Source of the DNA: Ruminococcus sp. UBA3855
Lineage (GTDB): Bacteria; Bacillota; Clostridia; Oscillospirales; Ruminococcaceae
Direction of reading: 5' to 3'
DNA: 6,711 nt
Assembly: GCA_002392545.1 (NCBI GenBank)
Contig: DGHF01000224.1
Location: 8,717-15,427, forward strand
In this document: in pieces, positions 1 through 5,384 of the stretch
Position numbering within the stretch: position 1 is the stretch's first letter
Layout: each line of letters begins with the position of its first letter
Made by a program: the position numbers and the translations under genes
Notes under the pieces: generated by a model
Database searches by the model: none
Told to the model about the DNA's origin: nothing
What the model saw: the letters and a program-made list of their open reading frames with translations, nothing else

Positions 1-114
1 AGCCCCTTTATCTAAATGGGGGACACAATGCCTGAAGGCTTGACACATTCAATCAAAAACAAGATTTTTGCCTGAATTGTGTCAAGGGCATTGCTTTCCC
101 CCAAGCCCCTTTAT
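1..114. repeat. Long imperfect hairpin flanked by 11-bp direct repeats, after thiF
   Basis: The 11-mer AGCCCCTTTAT occurs at 1-11 and again at 104-114; the second copy covers the thiF stop codon. Between them lies a long imperfect inverted repeat. The pairings I can trace by eye are 17-22 with 98-103, 26-32 with 87-93, 39-47 with 78-86, 48-50 with 74-76, and 54-59 with 65-70, leaving a 5-base loop at 60-64. There are a 6-base bulge at 33-38 and a small internal loop at 23-25/94-97. No run of T follows the stem on either strand, so it is not a textbook intrinsic terminator. The layout (hairpin plus flanking direct repeat) fits a small non-autonomous mobile element or REP-like unit with a target duplication, or a processing/stability hairpin in the thi mRNA. 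The left copy abuts the window edge, so a longer tandem array cannot be excluded. Confidence 0.6.
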
Positions 115-746
115 GCATCTAATTCCCCTGCAATGATTCTCAATACCATATGCGCCTCATGACCTGCGCACACAGCCACTCTTGCACTGAAAAGCCCTGC
201 GCCCTTCTCAACGTCGCTTGTGCCGTCTCCGCACAGATAAAAACGCTTTGTAACTTTCCTTGTCTGAATGGTGTTTGCTGAACCAATTCCAGCCATTCCG
301 GAAGCCGACACATAATATTTTTCGGGCATCGTTTCAAGGACACAATTCGCTAACATTGCCTTTTGGTCTGCCTTGTCGAAACATTCACAAATAATGTCAA
401 ATGGTGACAACAATTCCGGAATGTTTTCTTCGGTCAGTCTGACATTCTGTGAAGTGACATTGCAGTAAGGGGCGATTCGTTGAATGGTTTCCAGCAATGC
501 AGATGCTTTAGGCTGTCCGAGCTGGTCAGGGAAATACTGCTGTCTGTTGAGGTTGGAAATATCCACCCTGTCAAAGTCAATCAGGTGAATATTTCCCACT
601 CCTGCCCTTGCAAGGTGAATTGCAACATTTGAACCCAATCCGCCCAGACCGCACACCACAACGGACGCTTTTTCAAATTTCTTCTGAATTTCTTCTCCGT
701 GACGGACTGCCAATGCCTGAAACATTTCTTCTTTTGTAGGCATCAT
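111..746 (-). CDS. thiF: Sulfur carrier protein ThiS adenylyltransferase, ThiF family 2
   Basis: This cytoplasmic E1-like enzyme uses ATP to adenylate the C-terminal glycine of ThiS, the first activation step in supplying sulfur for the thiazole of thiamin. With the start at 746 it has 211 residues. The nucleotide-binding loop GLGGLGSN is at residues 33-40, followed by the family motif DFDRVDISNLNRQQ at 57-70, which provides the acidic and Arg/Gln residues typical of ThiF/MoeB. It is shorter than E. coli ThiF (about 250) and has no paired CXXC zinc cysteines, which matches the short Firmicute ThiF family 2. The reading frame continues upstream to a TTG at 776, but that would overlap the end of thiS. 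The ATG at 746 has GGAGGT at 757-762 ten bases upstream; the ATG at 743 is a second option. The gene directly follows thiS, its substrate partner. MoeB- or HesA-like activity is less likely given these neighbours. Confidence 0.9.
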   Translation of the reverse strand: MMPTKEEMFQALAVRHGEEIQKKFEKASVVVCGLGGLGSNVAIHLARAGVGNIHLIDFDRVDISNLNRQQYFPDQLGQPKASALLETIQRIAPYCNVTSQNVRLTEENIPELLSPFDIICECFDKADQKAMLANCVLETMPEKYYVSASGMAGIGSANTIQTRKVTKRFYLCGDGTSDVEKGAGLFSARVAVCAGHEAHMVLRIIAGELDA

Positions 747-750
747 GGTA

Positions 751-945
751 TCAACCACCTCCCACAAAACCGACAATTTCCACGCTGTCGCCGTCGTTCA
801 GAATCGTGCTTTCATATGCCGATTTTGGTACAATGTCTTCATTCAATTCCACTGCAACTCTGGTACGCTCATAACCTTCACTTTCGACAATTTCAGCAAT
901 GGTTTTTCCCTGTACATCAAGTTGCTTTCCGTTGATTTTTACCAT
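751..945 (-). CDS. thiS: Sulfur carrier protein ThiS
   Basis: This is a 64-residue ubiquitin-fold protein. Its C-terminal glycine is adenylated by ThiF and then converted to a thiocarboxylate, which donates sulfur to thiazole synthase ThiG. The sequence shows a MVKINGK opening strand, the central VAVELNEDIVP segment that is very typical of ThiS, the NDGDSVEIVGFVGGG tail, and the obligatory terminal Gly-Gly. The length is normal for the family. The start at 945 has AGGAGG at 952-957, seven bases upstream. It begins 18 bases after the thiC stop and its stop lies only 4 bases before the thiF ATG, so thiC, thiS and thiF are almost certainly co-transcribed and under the same riboswitch. MoaD is the main alternative for such a fold, but the operon context argues for ThiS. 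Confidence 0.93.
   Translation of the reverse strand: MVKINGKQLDVQGKTIAEIVESEGYERTRVAVELNEDIVPKSAYESTILNDGDSVEIVGFVGGG
757..762 (-). promoter_or_regulatory. Ribosome binding site of thiF inside the 3' end of thiS
   Basis: GGAGGT reads on the minus strand within the codons for the final glycines of ThiS, ten bases before the ATG at 746. It decides the thiF start in favour of 746 over the longer TTG frame at 776. The glycine codons essential for ThiS chemistry therefore double as the translation signal of the ThiS-activating enzyme, suggesting coupled translation. Confidence 0.75.
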
Positions 946-951
946 GAAAAT

Positions 952-957
952 CCCTCC
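952..957 (-). promoter_or_regulatory. Ribosome binding site of thiS
   Basis: AGGAGG on the minus strand, seven bases upstream of the thiS ATG at 945, in the 18-base gap after thiC. It is near-consensus and supports the short 64-residue ThiS start. Confidence 0.8.
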
Positions 958-963
958 TGTGAT

Positions 964-2292
964 TTAATTCTTTTTTGTGGGGAGTTCGGAACAGAATTCT
1001 ACTTTTTCGCCTGCCAGAATCATGTTGGTTGTTCTGACAGCGCACATCTTTCCGCACATGGAACAGGTGTGACGGTCTGCCGGCGGAGTGCTTTCAAAAT
1101 AAGTTCTTGCTTTTTCTGCATCAACAGCAATTTCAAACATCCTGTCCCAATCGACAACATGGCGGGCTTCTGCCATTTCATTGTCTTTGTCTCTTGCATG
1201 AGGTACACCCTTTGCAATGTCAGCCGCATGAGCTGCAATTTTGCTGGCAATAATGCCCTCTTTCACGTCATTGACATCAGGAAGGCGCAAATGTTCCGCA
1301 GGGGTTACATAACAGAGGAAATCCGCTCCACTTGCGGCGGCAATCGCTCCGCCAATCGCAGACGTGATATGGTCATACCCTGGGAAAATGTCTGTCACCA
1401 GAGGCCCTAAAACGTAGAACGGCGCATTATGACATAATCTCTTCTGTAATTTCATATTGGCTTCAATTTCGTTCATAGCCATATGTCCCGGTCCTTCTAC
1501 CATGACTTGTACATTTCTGTCCCATGCACGTTGTGTAAGGTGTCCGAGTTCAATCAGTTCTGAAATCTGTCCGGCATCAGTTGCATCATCAATACAGCCG
1601 GGTCTCAATGCATCCCCTAAACTGATGGTAACATCATATTCATACAGGATGTCAAGAACTTTGTCATAAAATTCATAGAAAGGATTTTCATTTCCAGTCA
1701 TCATCATCCAAGCAAACAGCAAAGAACCACCACGGGAGACAATGTTCATTTTTCTGCCTTCACGTCTGAATGCTTCCACGGCACGGCGGTTAATTCCTGC
1801 ATGAATCGTCATGAAGTCCACTCCCTCTTCTGCATGGGCACGGACAACTTTCAGGAAGTCTTCTGCCGTGATTTCCAGTAAATCCTTTTCAAGGTATCCG
1901 ATTGCATCATACATGGGGACTGTGCCAATCATTGCCGGAGAAGTTTCAATCAACTTTGTGCGGAATGTGTTGGTTTTGCCATAATTTGACAAGTCCATGA
2001 TAGCTTCTGCGCCGAATTTGTGAGCCAGTTCGACTTTCTGCATTTCAATGTCGTAGTCTTTCGCATCACCGGAAATTCCGAGATTGACGTTAATTTTCGT
2101 CCGCATTTTCGTGCCGATTCCTTCGGGAGAAATCGCCTTGTGGTTGACGTTGCAGGGAATTGCCACTTCACCAGTCGCCACCAACGCCCTGACTTCTTCC
2201 GAAGTCAGATACTCTTTTTTTGCGACAATCTCCATTTCAGGGGTGATAATTCCCTTTTTAGCAGCTTCCATTTGTGTACAGTATTCTTTCAT
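964..2292 (-). CDS. thiC: Phosphomethylpyrimidine synthase ThiC
   Basis: ThiC is a radical-SAM iron-sulfur enzyme that rearranges 5-aminoimidazole ribotide into 4-amino-5-hydroxymethyl-2-methylpyrimidine phosphate, the pyrimidine half of thiamin. With the start at 2292 it has 442 residues, fitting the short ThiC class; the E. coli type is about 630. Landmarks are the N-terminal MEAAKKGIITPEM, the central VDFMTIHAGINRRAVEAF, SRGGSLLFAWM, SLGDALRPGCIDDATDAGQ, VMVEGPGHMAMNEIEAN, YVLGPLVTDIFPGYDHITSA and PAEHLRLP, and the C-terminal cluster motif CSMCGKMC at residues 410-417. The frame extends up to a TTG at 2349, but that lies beyond the terminator hairpin. The ATG at 2292 has AGGAGA just upstream and is chosen. 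It is the first gene after the TPP riboswitch, with thiS and thiF following. Confidence 0.96.
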   Translation of the reverse strand: MKEYCTQMEAAKKGIITPEMEIVAKKEYLTSEEVRALVATGEVAIPCNVNHKAISPEGIGTKMRTKINVNLGISGDAKDYDIEMQKVELAHKFGAEAIMDLSNYGKTNTFRTKLIETSPAMIGTVPMYDAIGYLEKDLLEITAEDFLKVVRAHAEEGVDFMTIHAGINRRAVEAFRREGRKMNIVSRGGSLLFAWMMMTGNENPFYEFYDKVLDILYEYDVTISLGDALRPGCIDDATDAGQISELIELGHLTQRAWDRNVQVMVEGPGHMAMNEIEANMKLQKRLCHNAPFYVLGPLVTDIFPGYDHITSAIGGAIAAASGADFLCYVTPAEHLRLPDVNDVKEGIIASKIAAHAADIAKGVPHARDKDNEMAEARHVVDWDRMFEIAVDAEKARTYFESTPPADRHTCSMCGKMCAVRTTNMILAGEKVEFCSELPTKKN

Positions 2293-2310
2293 ATGACATC
2301 TCCTGTTCAT

Positions 2311-2344
2311 AAAAATTAAGGGGACTGCCACGCAGACAGCCCCC
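2311..2344 (-). terminator. Riboswitch-controlled intrinsic terminator ahead of thiC
   Basis: On the minus strand a 10-bp stem (two G-U pairs) between GGGGGCTGTC and GGCAGTCCCC with the 5-base loop TGCGT is followed by TTAATTTTT. It sits between the TPP aptamer and the thiC ribosome binding site, the expected place for the expression platform. TPP binding should favour this hairpin and stop transcription. In the free RNA the aptamer 3' edge GGGACGCA (2361-2368) can partly pair with the loop TGCGT and with GTCCC of the 3' arm, a plausible antiterminator. The pairing is from inspection, not from folding. Confidence 0.85.
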
Positions 2345-2364
2345 ATCAATACCGATACCGTGCG

Positions 2365-2446
2365 TCCCTACGTTGGCATTATCCAAATCAGGTTACGGGT
2401 CGAAAACTCCTGTTTTCCTCTCAGCCTGTCTACAAGCTCCCCTCAT
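2365..2446 (-). promoter_or_regulatory. TPP riboswitch (THI element) of the thiC operon
   Basis: The minus strand carries the conserved THI-box blocks in order: GAGGGGAGC, the pyrimidine-sensing CTGAGAGG, GACCC, then ACCTGATTTGGATAATGCC and AACGTAGGGA. Helices visible by eye are GGG/CCC (P2), AGCTTGT/ACAGGCT (P3-type arm), GAAAAC/GTTTTC (the variable extra arm) and TTGG/CCAA with an ATAATG loop in the pyrophosphate-sensing arm. It binds thiamin pyrophosphate and, with the downstream terminator, should repress thiC-thiS-thiF when TPP is plentiful. I could not find a convincing closing P1 helix, which is noted separately. Confidence 0.95.
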
Positions 2447-2452
2447 GTTTCT

Positions 2453-2481
2453 ATTATAGCACATTCTTACAAAAATTGCAA
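2453..2481 (-). promoter_or_regulatory. Promoter of the thiC-thiS-thiF operon
   Basis: On the minus strand TTGCAA (2476-2481, four of six matches to the -35 consensus) is 17 bases from a perfect TATAAT (2453-2458). The -10 box is preceded by TGC, giving an extended -10. Transcription would start near 2446-2448, at the very first bases of the TPP aptamer, which agrees with an operon controlled mainly by the riboswitch. A sigma-70/sigma-A type promoter is inferred. Confidence 0.75.
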
Positions 2482-2499
2482 GTGCTTTTTTCAATTTTT
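2471..2499 (-). terminator. Possible weak terminator of the 201-residue protein gene
   Basis: The minus strand reads AAAAATTG, a 13-base loop, then CAATTTTTG, an AT-rich stem of about 8 bp ending in a run of T. It lies 12 bases beyond the stop codon at 2511 and overlaps the -35 box of the thi promoter. The stem is weak, so read-through into the thi leader is possible, in which case the TPP riboswitch terminator would also end this transcript. Confidence 0.35.
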
Positions 2500-2510
2500 T
2501 GATGTAATTA

Positions 2511-3116
2511 TTATTTCTTTCCTTTGACAATGGTAACAGGCTGATATCCGTCACCAGTGTAGACACTAATGGTAAATGTAACATAGCCGTCACCATCTGA
2601 GTCAATTCCTTCGATTTCTGTGTCATAGTCCCAAGGGGTTTTGTCTCTGCCGTAAATATTGCCCTCATCTGCTGTTGTTTCAATGCCCTTGCCGTTTTCC
2701 GTTTCCAAAAGATACACCTTGTCATATTCTTTTCCTGAGAAATATACACCATATGCACCGTCACACAAATAGAATCCAAACTTTCCGGCAGTACAGCTCT
2801 CTGGACAGGTCATAGCATCCATCAGCCCAATTGGATTTACTTCCAATGTTTCAATGTTGGGTGCAGTTTCTTCCTCTGATAACATACCGACTGTTTCAAG
2901 GGAGCTGTCATCAGAATCACCGCTGAAAAGACCACCCATAATGAAGCCGGCAACAAAGATTACCACCGCCCCGATAATAACTGTGGTTTTGGATTTCTTG
3001 TCAAGGTTACCCCAGAATCCACCAGATGCAGGAACTGGCGCAACAGGTACAGACTGAGGAGCTGTCACCGTTTCAGGGATGGGGTTGCTGTTGGTTTCAA
3101 AATTTGTTTCATTCAT
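2511..3116 (-). CDS. Hypothetical single-pass membrane protein with extracytoplasmic domain
   Basis: I do not recognise the family. The 201 residues are arranged as a hydrophilic, Asn/Pro/Thr-rich N-terminal tail (1-33), a short basic stretch (LDKKSK, 38-43), one hydrophobic segment at about 44-64 (TTVIIGAVVIFVAGFIMGGL), an acidic Ser/Asp/Glu linker (65-92) and a C-terminal domain of about 105 residues that should face outside. The positive residues before the membrane segment fit an N-in, C-out topology. The outer domain has cysteines at 104, 108 and 118, aromatic/Gly-rich beta-like stretches (FGFYLCDGAYGVYF) and DSDGDGYVTF at 172-181, which matches the first part of an EF-hand or dockerin calcium loop but lacks the acidic residue at position 12. 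The ATG at 3116 has a perfect GGAGGT five bases upstream (3122-3127). It appears to be its own transcription unit between two operons, so context gives no function. A sensor, adhesin-like or envelope-associated role is possible but unsupported. Confidence 0.85.
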   Translation of the reverse strand: MNETNFETNSNPIPETVTAPQSVPVAPVPASGGFWGNLDKKSKTTVIIGAVVIFVAGFIMGGLFSGDSDDSSLETVGMLSEEETAPNIETLEVNPIGLMDAMTCPESCTAGKFGFYLCDGAYGVYFSGKEYDKVYLLETENGKGIETTADEGNIYGRDKTPWDYDTEIEGIDSDGDGYVTFTISVYTGDGYQPVTIVKGKK

Positions 3117-3202
3117 AAAATACCTCCGAAAATTCTATCTGACAGGCGGTATGGCACTATGTTAAGAAAAAATGACCGCCACACATTTCCTCTATGTATC
3201 CT

Positions 3203-3208
3203 ATTATA
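3203..3208 (-). promoter_or_regulatory. Probable -10 box of the 201-residue protein gene
   Basis: A perfect TATAAT on the minus strand, about 87 bases upstream of the ATG at 3116. No good -35 sits at 16-18 bases: the sequence there is ACCCAT. CTGACA, five of six matches, is at 3231-3236, but its spacing of 22 bases is too long. A promoter needing an activator is a possible reading. The intervening leader has a GGCGGT/ACCGCC inverted repeat (3145-3150 and 3175-3180). Confidence 0.5.
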
Positions 3209-3234
3209 CAAATCGTACCGGACATATGGGTGTC

Positions 3235-3276
3235 AGTTCAAATAAAATTTACAAAAAGTTCATATTTTATTTACAA
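3235..3276 (-). repeat. Two imperfect 20-bp direct repeats at 22-bp period upstream of the 201-residue protein gene
   Basis: On the minus strand the copies at 3257-3276 and 3235-3254 share TTGTAAAT at one end and TGAACT at the other and agree at 16 of 20 positions. They lie roughly 45-75 bases upstream of the likely transcription start. Twenty-two bases is about two helical turns, so both copies face the same side of the DNA, as expected for a pair of regulator sites. The region is very AT-rich, so part of the similarity may be chance. Confidence 0.4.
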
Positions 3277-3280
3277 TAAT

Positions 3281-3319
3281 AAAGAGCCGTTTCCAGTGTG
3301 CTACCAGAAACGGCTTTTT
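3281..3319 (-). terminator. Intrinsic terminator after the acyl carrier protein gene
   Basis: AGCCGTTTC (3285-3293) is complementary to GAAACGGCT (3307-3315), a 9-bp perfect stem with a 13-base loop, extended by A/T pairs outside a single mismatch. It begins one base after the stop codon of the carrier protein gene, so it closes the DHHW-FkbH-carrier operon. On the minus strand the stem is followed by CTTTATTATT, a fair U-rich tail. On the plus strand it is followed by TTTTT, so it may work in both directions. Confidence 0.8.
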
Positions 3320-3320
3320 G

Positions 3321-3566
3321 TTACTTTCCAGCTCTCTGACAGATGATGTCTATCATTTCGCCGACGTTTTTCATTCCGCTGACTTCTCTGACGCTGAAGC
3401 GCATCTTGAATTCTTTTTCGGTTGCGCCAATCAGATTGATATGTTCCAGACTGTCCCAGTCTTCAATATCATTTGCGGTGGTCTTGTCGGTCAGTACAAT
3501 TTCGTCATCATCGAAAACATCACGGAAAACCTTTGTCAGGCGTTCTTTTACTTGTTCTCTGTTCAT
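3321..3566 (-). CDS. Acyl carrier protein (phosphopantetheine-binding)
   Basis: This is a small soluble carrier of 81 residues, the normal size for a stand-alone ACP. The motif DWDSLEHINLI contains Ser39 (from the ATG at 3566), which should receive the 4'-phosphopantetheine arm carrying the acyl thioester. It is acidic and predicted helical throughout (REQVKERLTKVFRDVF... EVSGMKNVGEMIDIICQRAG), as expected for the four-helix fold. The frame also has a GTG at 3569. The ATG at 3566 is preferred because the GAGGTG at 3574-3579 is then seven bases away. That ribosome binding site overlaps the last codons of the FkbH gene and the gap is only 6 bases, so translation is likely coupled. Context makes it the dedicated carrier for the FkbH enzyme, comparable to DltC in D-alanylation or to the glyceryl-ACP of tetronate and methoxymalonyl pathways. 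A role in fatty acid synthesis is unlikely because no fab genes are near. Confidence 0.92.
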   Translation of the reverse strand: MNREQVKERLTKVFRDVFDDDEIVLTDKTTANDIEDWDSLEHINLIGATEKEFKMRFSVREVSGMKNVGEMIDIICQRAGK

Positions 3567-3572
3567 CACGTT

Positions 3573-5372
3573 TCACCTCGTTTCAGGAATGACTGCTATG
3601 ACGTGGTTCTGTGGTACATAGCCGGAAACGTCCAGTTTCCAGACAGTATTTCCGGCTTCATCTTCCGAAACCAGCGAAAAACCGAAAGTCTGATACAGTT
3701 CCTTGACCATAGCATTTTTCTTTGTGGGATAATAATAACCAAAAATTTCGGAAATCTGGTTTTGTTTTGCAGTGCTGACAAGTTCATCCAGCATAGCCAG
3801 TTCCATATCACGCTTTAAAACACGGCAACTCATCAGCCAGAGTTCCATATGCAGTGTCTGTCCTTGCTTCTTGCCAATCACAACAGAGACAATACCATTA
3901 TCTCCAAATTTATCTGTAAGTCTGCCGTACAAGCAGAGATACGCCGGATTTGATGCAACCTGTTCAATTTCCGCCTGTGTATAGCGTTTAGTTGTCAGAT
4001 TGAACTGATTGCTTTTATTGGTCAGCTGTGTAATTCTGGGAATATGCACCTCATCAAAATTTCTGATTTCTGCCTTCATATCGAGACTTTTCAGAAAATC
4101 GGTATAATTTGCGAACTGTTGGGAAGCTGACTGACGTTGTGCATTTGCTTTATACATCTGACTGCGTTTGACATCATCACCGGAAAGATTTGTCACTTCA
4201 AAATAACCGCTCCGGTCAATTGCAATCATGCAGTCTTCCACGGACTGAAACGCTATCACGGGAGTATCTGGGAGCTGTGCTTGAATAATAGCACGTTCAG
4301 CCGGATTATCGTCAACGAAAACGAAACTTTCCGGTAAAAGATTTAATTCTTGAGCTGTGTCGAGCAAATTTTCTGATTTCGGATTCCAGTTTGCTTTTAT
4401 CAAAGTGAAATCATCCGGTTTTAATATACCGTCAGGATGTTCCAGACCAGAAATGGCATTTTCATAATCATTTTTAGAACAAACCGTCAGTAATACTCCT
4501 AAATCCTGATAAGATTTCAAGTATCCCTGCAATTCTGCATAAGCCTGACCGACAGCCGTTTCTTGTCCGATTTCAATACCAGCCTGACCATCATCACCAA
4601 TGACACCGCCCCAAAGTGTATTATCCAAATCAAGAGCAAAAGCCTTTTTATTTTTCCCCATCAGTGAACAGATGATGTTACTCAGATTATAGGAAAAATC
4701 AGGAATTGCCGGAACAGCCAGCGCATATTTATACAGATGCCAATAAATGGGTTCAAGCCATTTTTCCAGACCATAGCAGGAAGAGAGGTAGTTAATATCA
4801 TGCAGGTAAAAATTTTGATGTGTACTGGCATAATCTGAAAATTTGCAGTTCAGCCTGTTGATGAAATCAATTTTTCCCTGCGGACATCCGGCTTCCCGAT
4901 TGCCGAGAAGGCGAGTCAAAGGAAATTCAAAATTATTTTGAATGATAGGACAGCCGTAATTTTCTGTTAAGCGTTCCCACATCTGTGAAAAATGAGAATA
5001 CACCTCTTCCAGTTTCTGCCGGCAGGTTTCGGGGGTATCCTGAACGGAGGGGAAATGCTGGATATTTCTGCTTGACGTATGAATAAAAATCAATTCCGGT
5101 GAGAATTCCTTCAGAGAGGCATTTTCAAACATAGCATCCTGCCAGTACTGCGCATACTCTGACTGCCAGAATTTCGGTACAATCCCCCGATTCCGGAGGA
5201 ACAGCTCCAGCATGGATATAATATCATTTGTGGTTGAACCACCCAGTACAGCAATTCTCAATGAAATGCCGTTGTCTTCCTGTGCTTTCAGCTGACGGAG
5301 TAATTTTTTCCGCTTTTGTAAAATTTCTCCGCCGTCGAACGGATAGCATAATTCTTGTAGCACCTTGTTCAC
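3573..5372 (-). CDS. FkbH-like HAD-IIIC protein (glyceryl-ACP-forming type)
   Basis: FkbH enzymes take 1,3-bisphosphoglycerate, remove phosphate and load the glyceryl group on a carrier protein as a thioester. This 599-residue protein has the full layout. The N-terminal SGNH-like region has GGSTTN at 44-49. The HAD-IIIC phosphatase follows, with DLDNT at 248-252 (Asp248 nucleophile, Asp250 acid/base), the signature VCSKND with Cys298, Ser299 and Lys300, and VDDNPAER with Asp354 and Asp355. The C-terminal acyltransferase-like region has QLTNKSNQFNLTTKRY, FGDNGIVSVV and LMSCRVLKRDMELAML, all diagnostic of FkbH. Cys298 is the likely acyl-holding residue. All HAD catalytic residues are present, so it should be active. 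The start is a GTG at 5372; another GTG at 5363 (codon 4) sits at better spacing from AAGGA, so the exact start is open. It begins 12 bases after the DHHW gene and ends 6 bases before its probable partner carrier protein. The actual acyl substrate is inferred. Confidence 0.92.
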   Translation of the reverse strand: MNKVLQELCYPFDGGEILQKRKKLLRQLKAQEDNGISLRIAVLGGSTTNDIISMLELFLRNRGIVPKFWQSEYAQYWQDAMFENASLKEFSPELIFIHTSSRNIQHFPSVQDTPETCRQKLEEVYSHFSQMWERLTENYGCPIIQNNFEFPLTRLLGNREAGCPQGKIDFINRLNCKFSDYASTHQNFYLHDINYLSSCYGLEKWLEPIYWHLYKYALAVPAIPDFSYNLSNIICSLMGKNKKAFALDLDNTLWGGVIGDDGQAGIEIGQETAVGQAYAELQGYLKSYQDLGVLLTVCSKNDYENAISGLEHPDGILKPDDFTLIKANWNPKSENLLDTAQELNLLPESFVFVDDNPAERAIIQAQLPDTPVIAFQSVEDCMIAIDRSGYFEVTNLSGDDVKRSQMYKANAQRQSASQQFANYTDFLKSLDMKAEIRNFDEVHIPRITQLTNKSNQFNLTTKRYTQAEIEQVASNPAYLCLYGRLTDKFGDNGIVSVVIGKKQGQTLHMELWLMSCRVLKRDMELAMLDELVSTAKQNQISEIFGYYYPTKKNAMVKELYQTFGFSLVSEDEAGNTVWKLDVSGYVPQNHVIAVIPETR

Positions 5373-5384
5373 TTCCTTTTCCGG

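Noticed and set aside
39..86. TTGACA boxes on both strands within the hairpin as promoters
   Set aside because: No -10-like hexamer is found at 16-18 bases downstream on either strand. The boxes arise from the inverted repeat.
747..776. Longer thiF from the TTG at 776
   Set aside because: It would overlap the 3' end of thiS by 26 bases and place the clear GGAGGT inside the coding region; the ATG at 746 is better.
745..1410. Long plus-strand open frame of 221 codons
   Set aside because: It lies opposite thiC, thiS and thiF, which are certain by motif. Its translation is Cys/Phe/His-rich with no recognisable domain, and no ribosome binding site fits.
2293..2349. Longer thiC from the TTG at 2349
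   Set aside because: The added 19 codons run through the terminator hairpin and the thiC ribosome binding site, and the extra residues do not resemble ThiC.
2393..2779. Minus-strand open frame of 128 codons
   Set aside because: It overlaps the 201-residue gene in another frame and continues through the thi promoter and most of the TPP aptamer, so it is not a gene.
3145..3180. GGCGGT/ACCGCC inverted repeat as a terminator or riboswitch
   Set aside because: The stem is only 6 bp with a 24-base loop, has no T-run, and no known leader RNA motif is visible. It is at most a minor leader hairpin.
3318..3818. Plus-strand open frame of 166 codons
   Set aside because: It is antisense to the carrier protein and FkbH genes and starts in the terminator hairpin. 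It is the shadow of well-supported coding frames.
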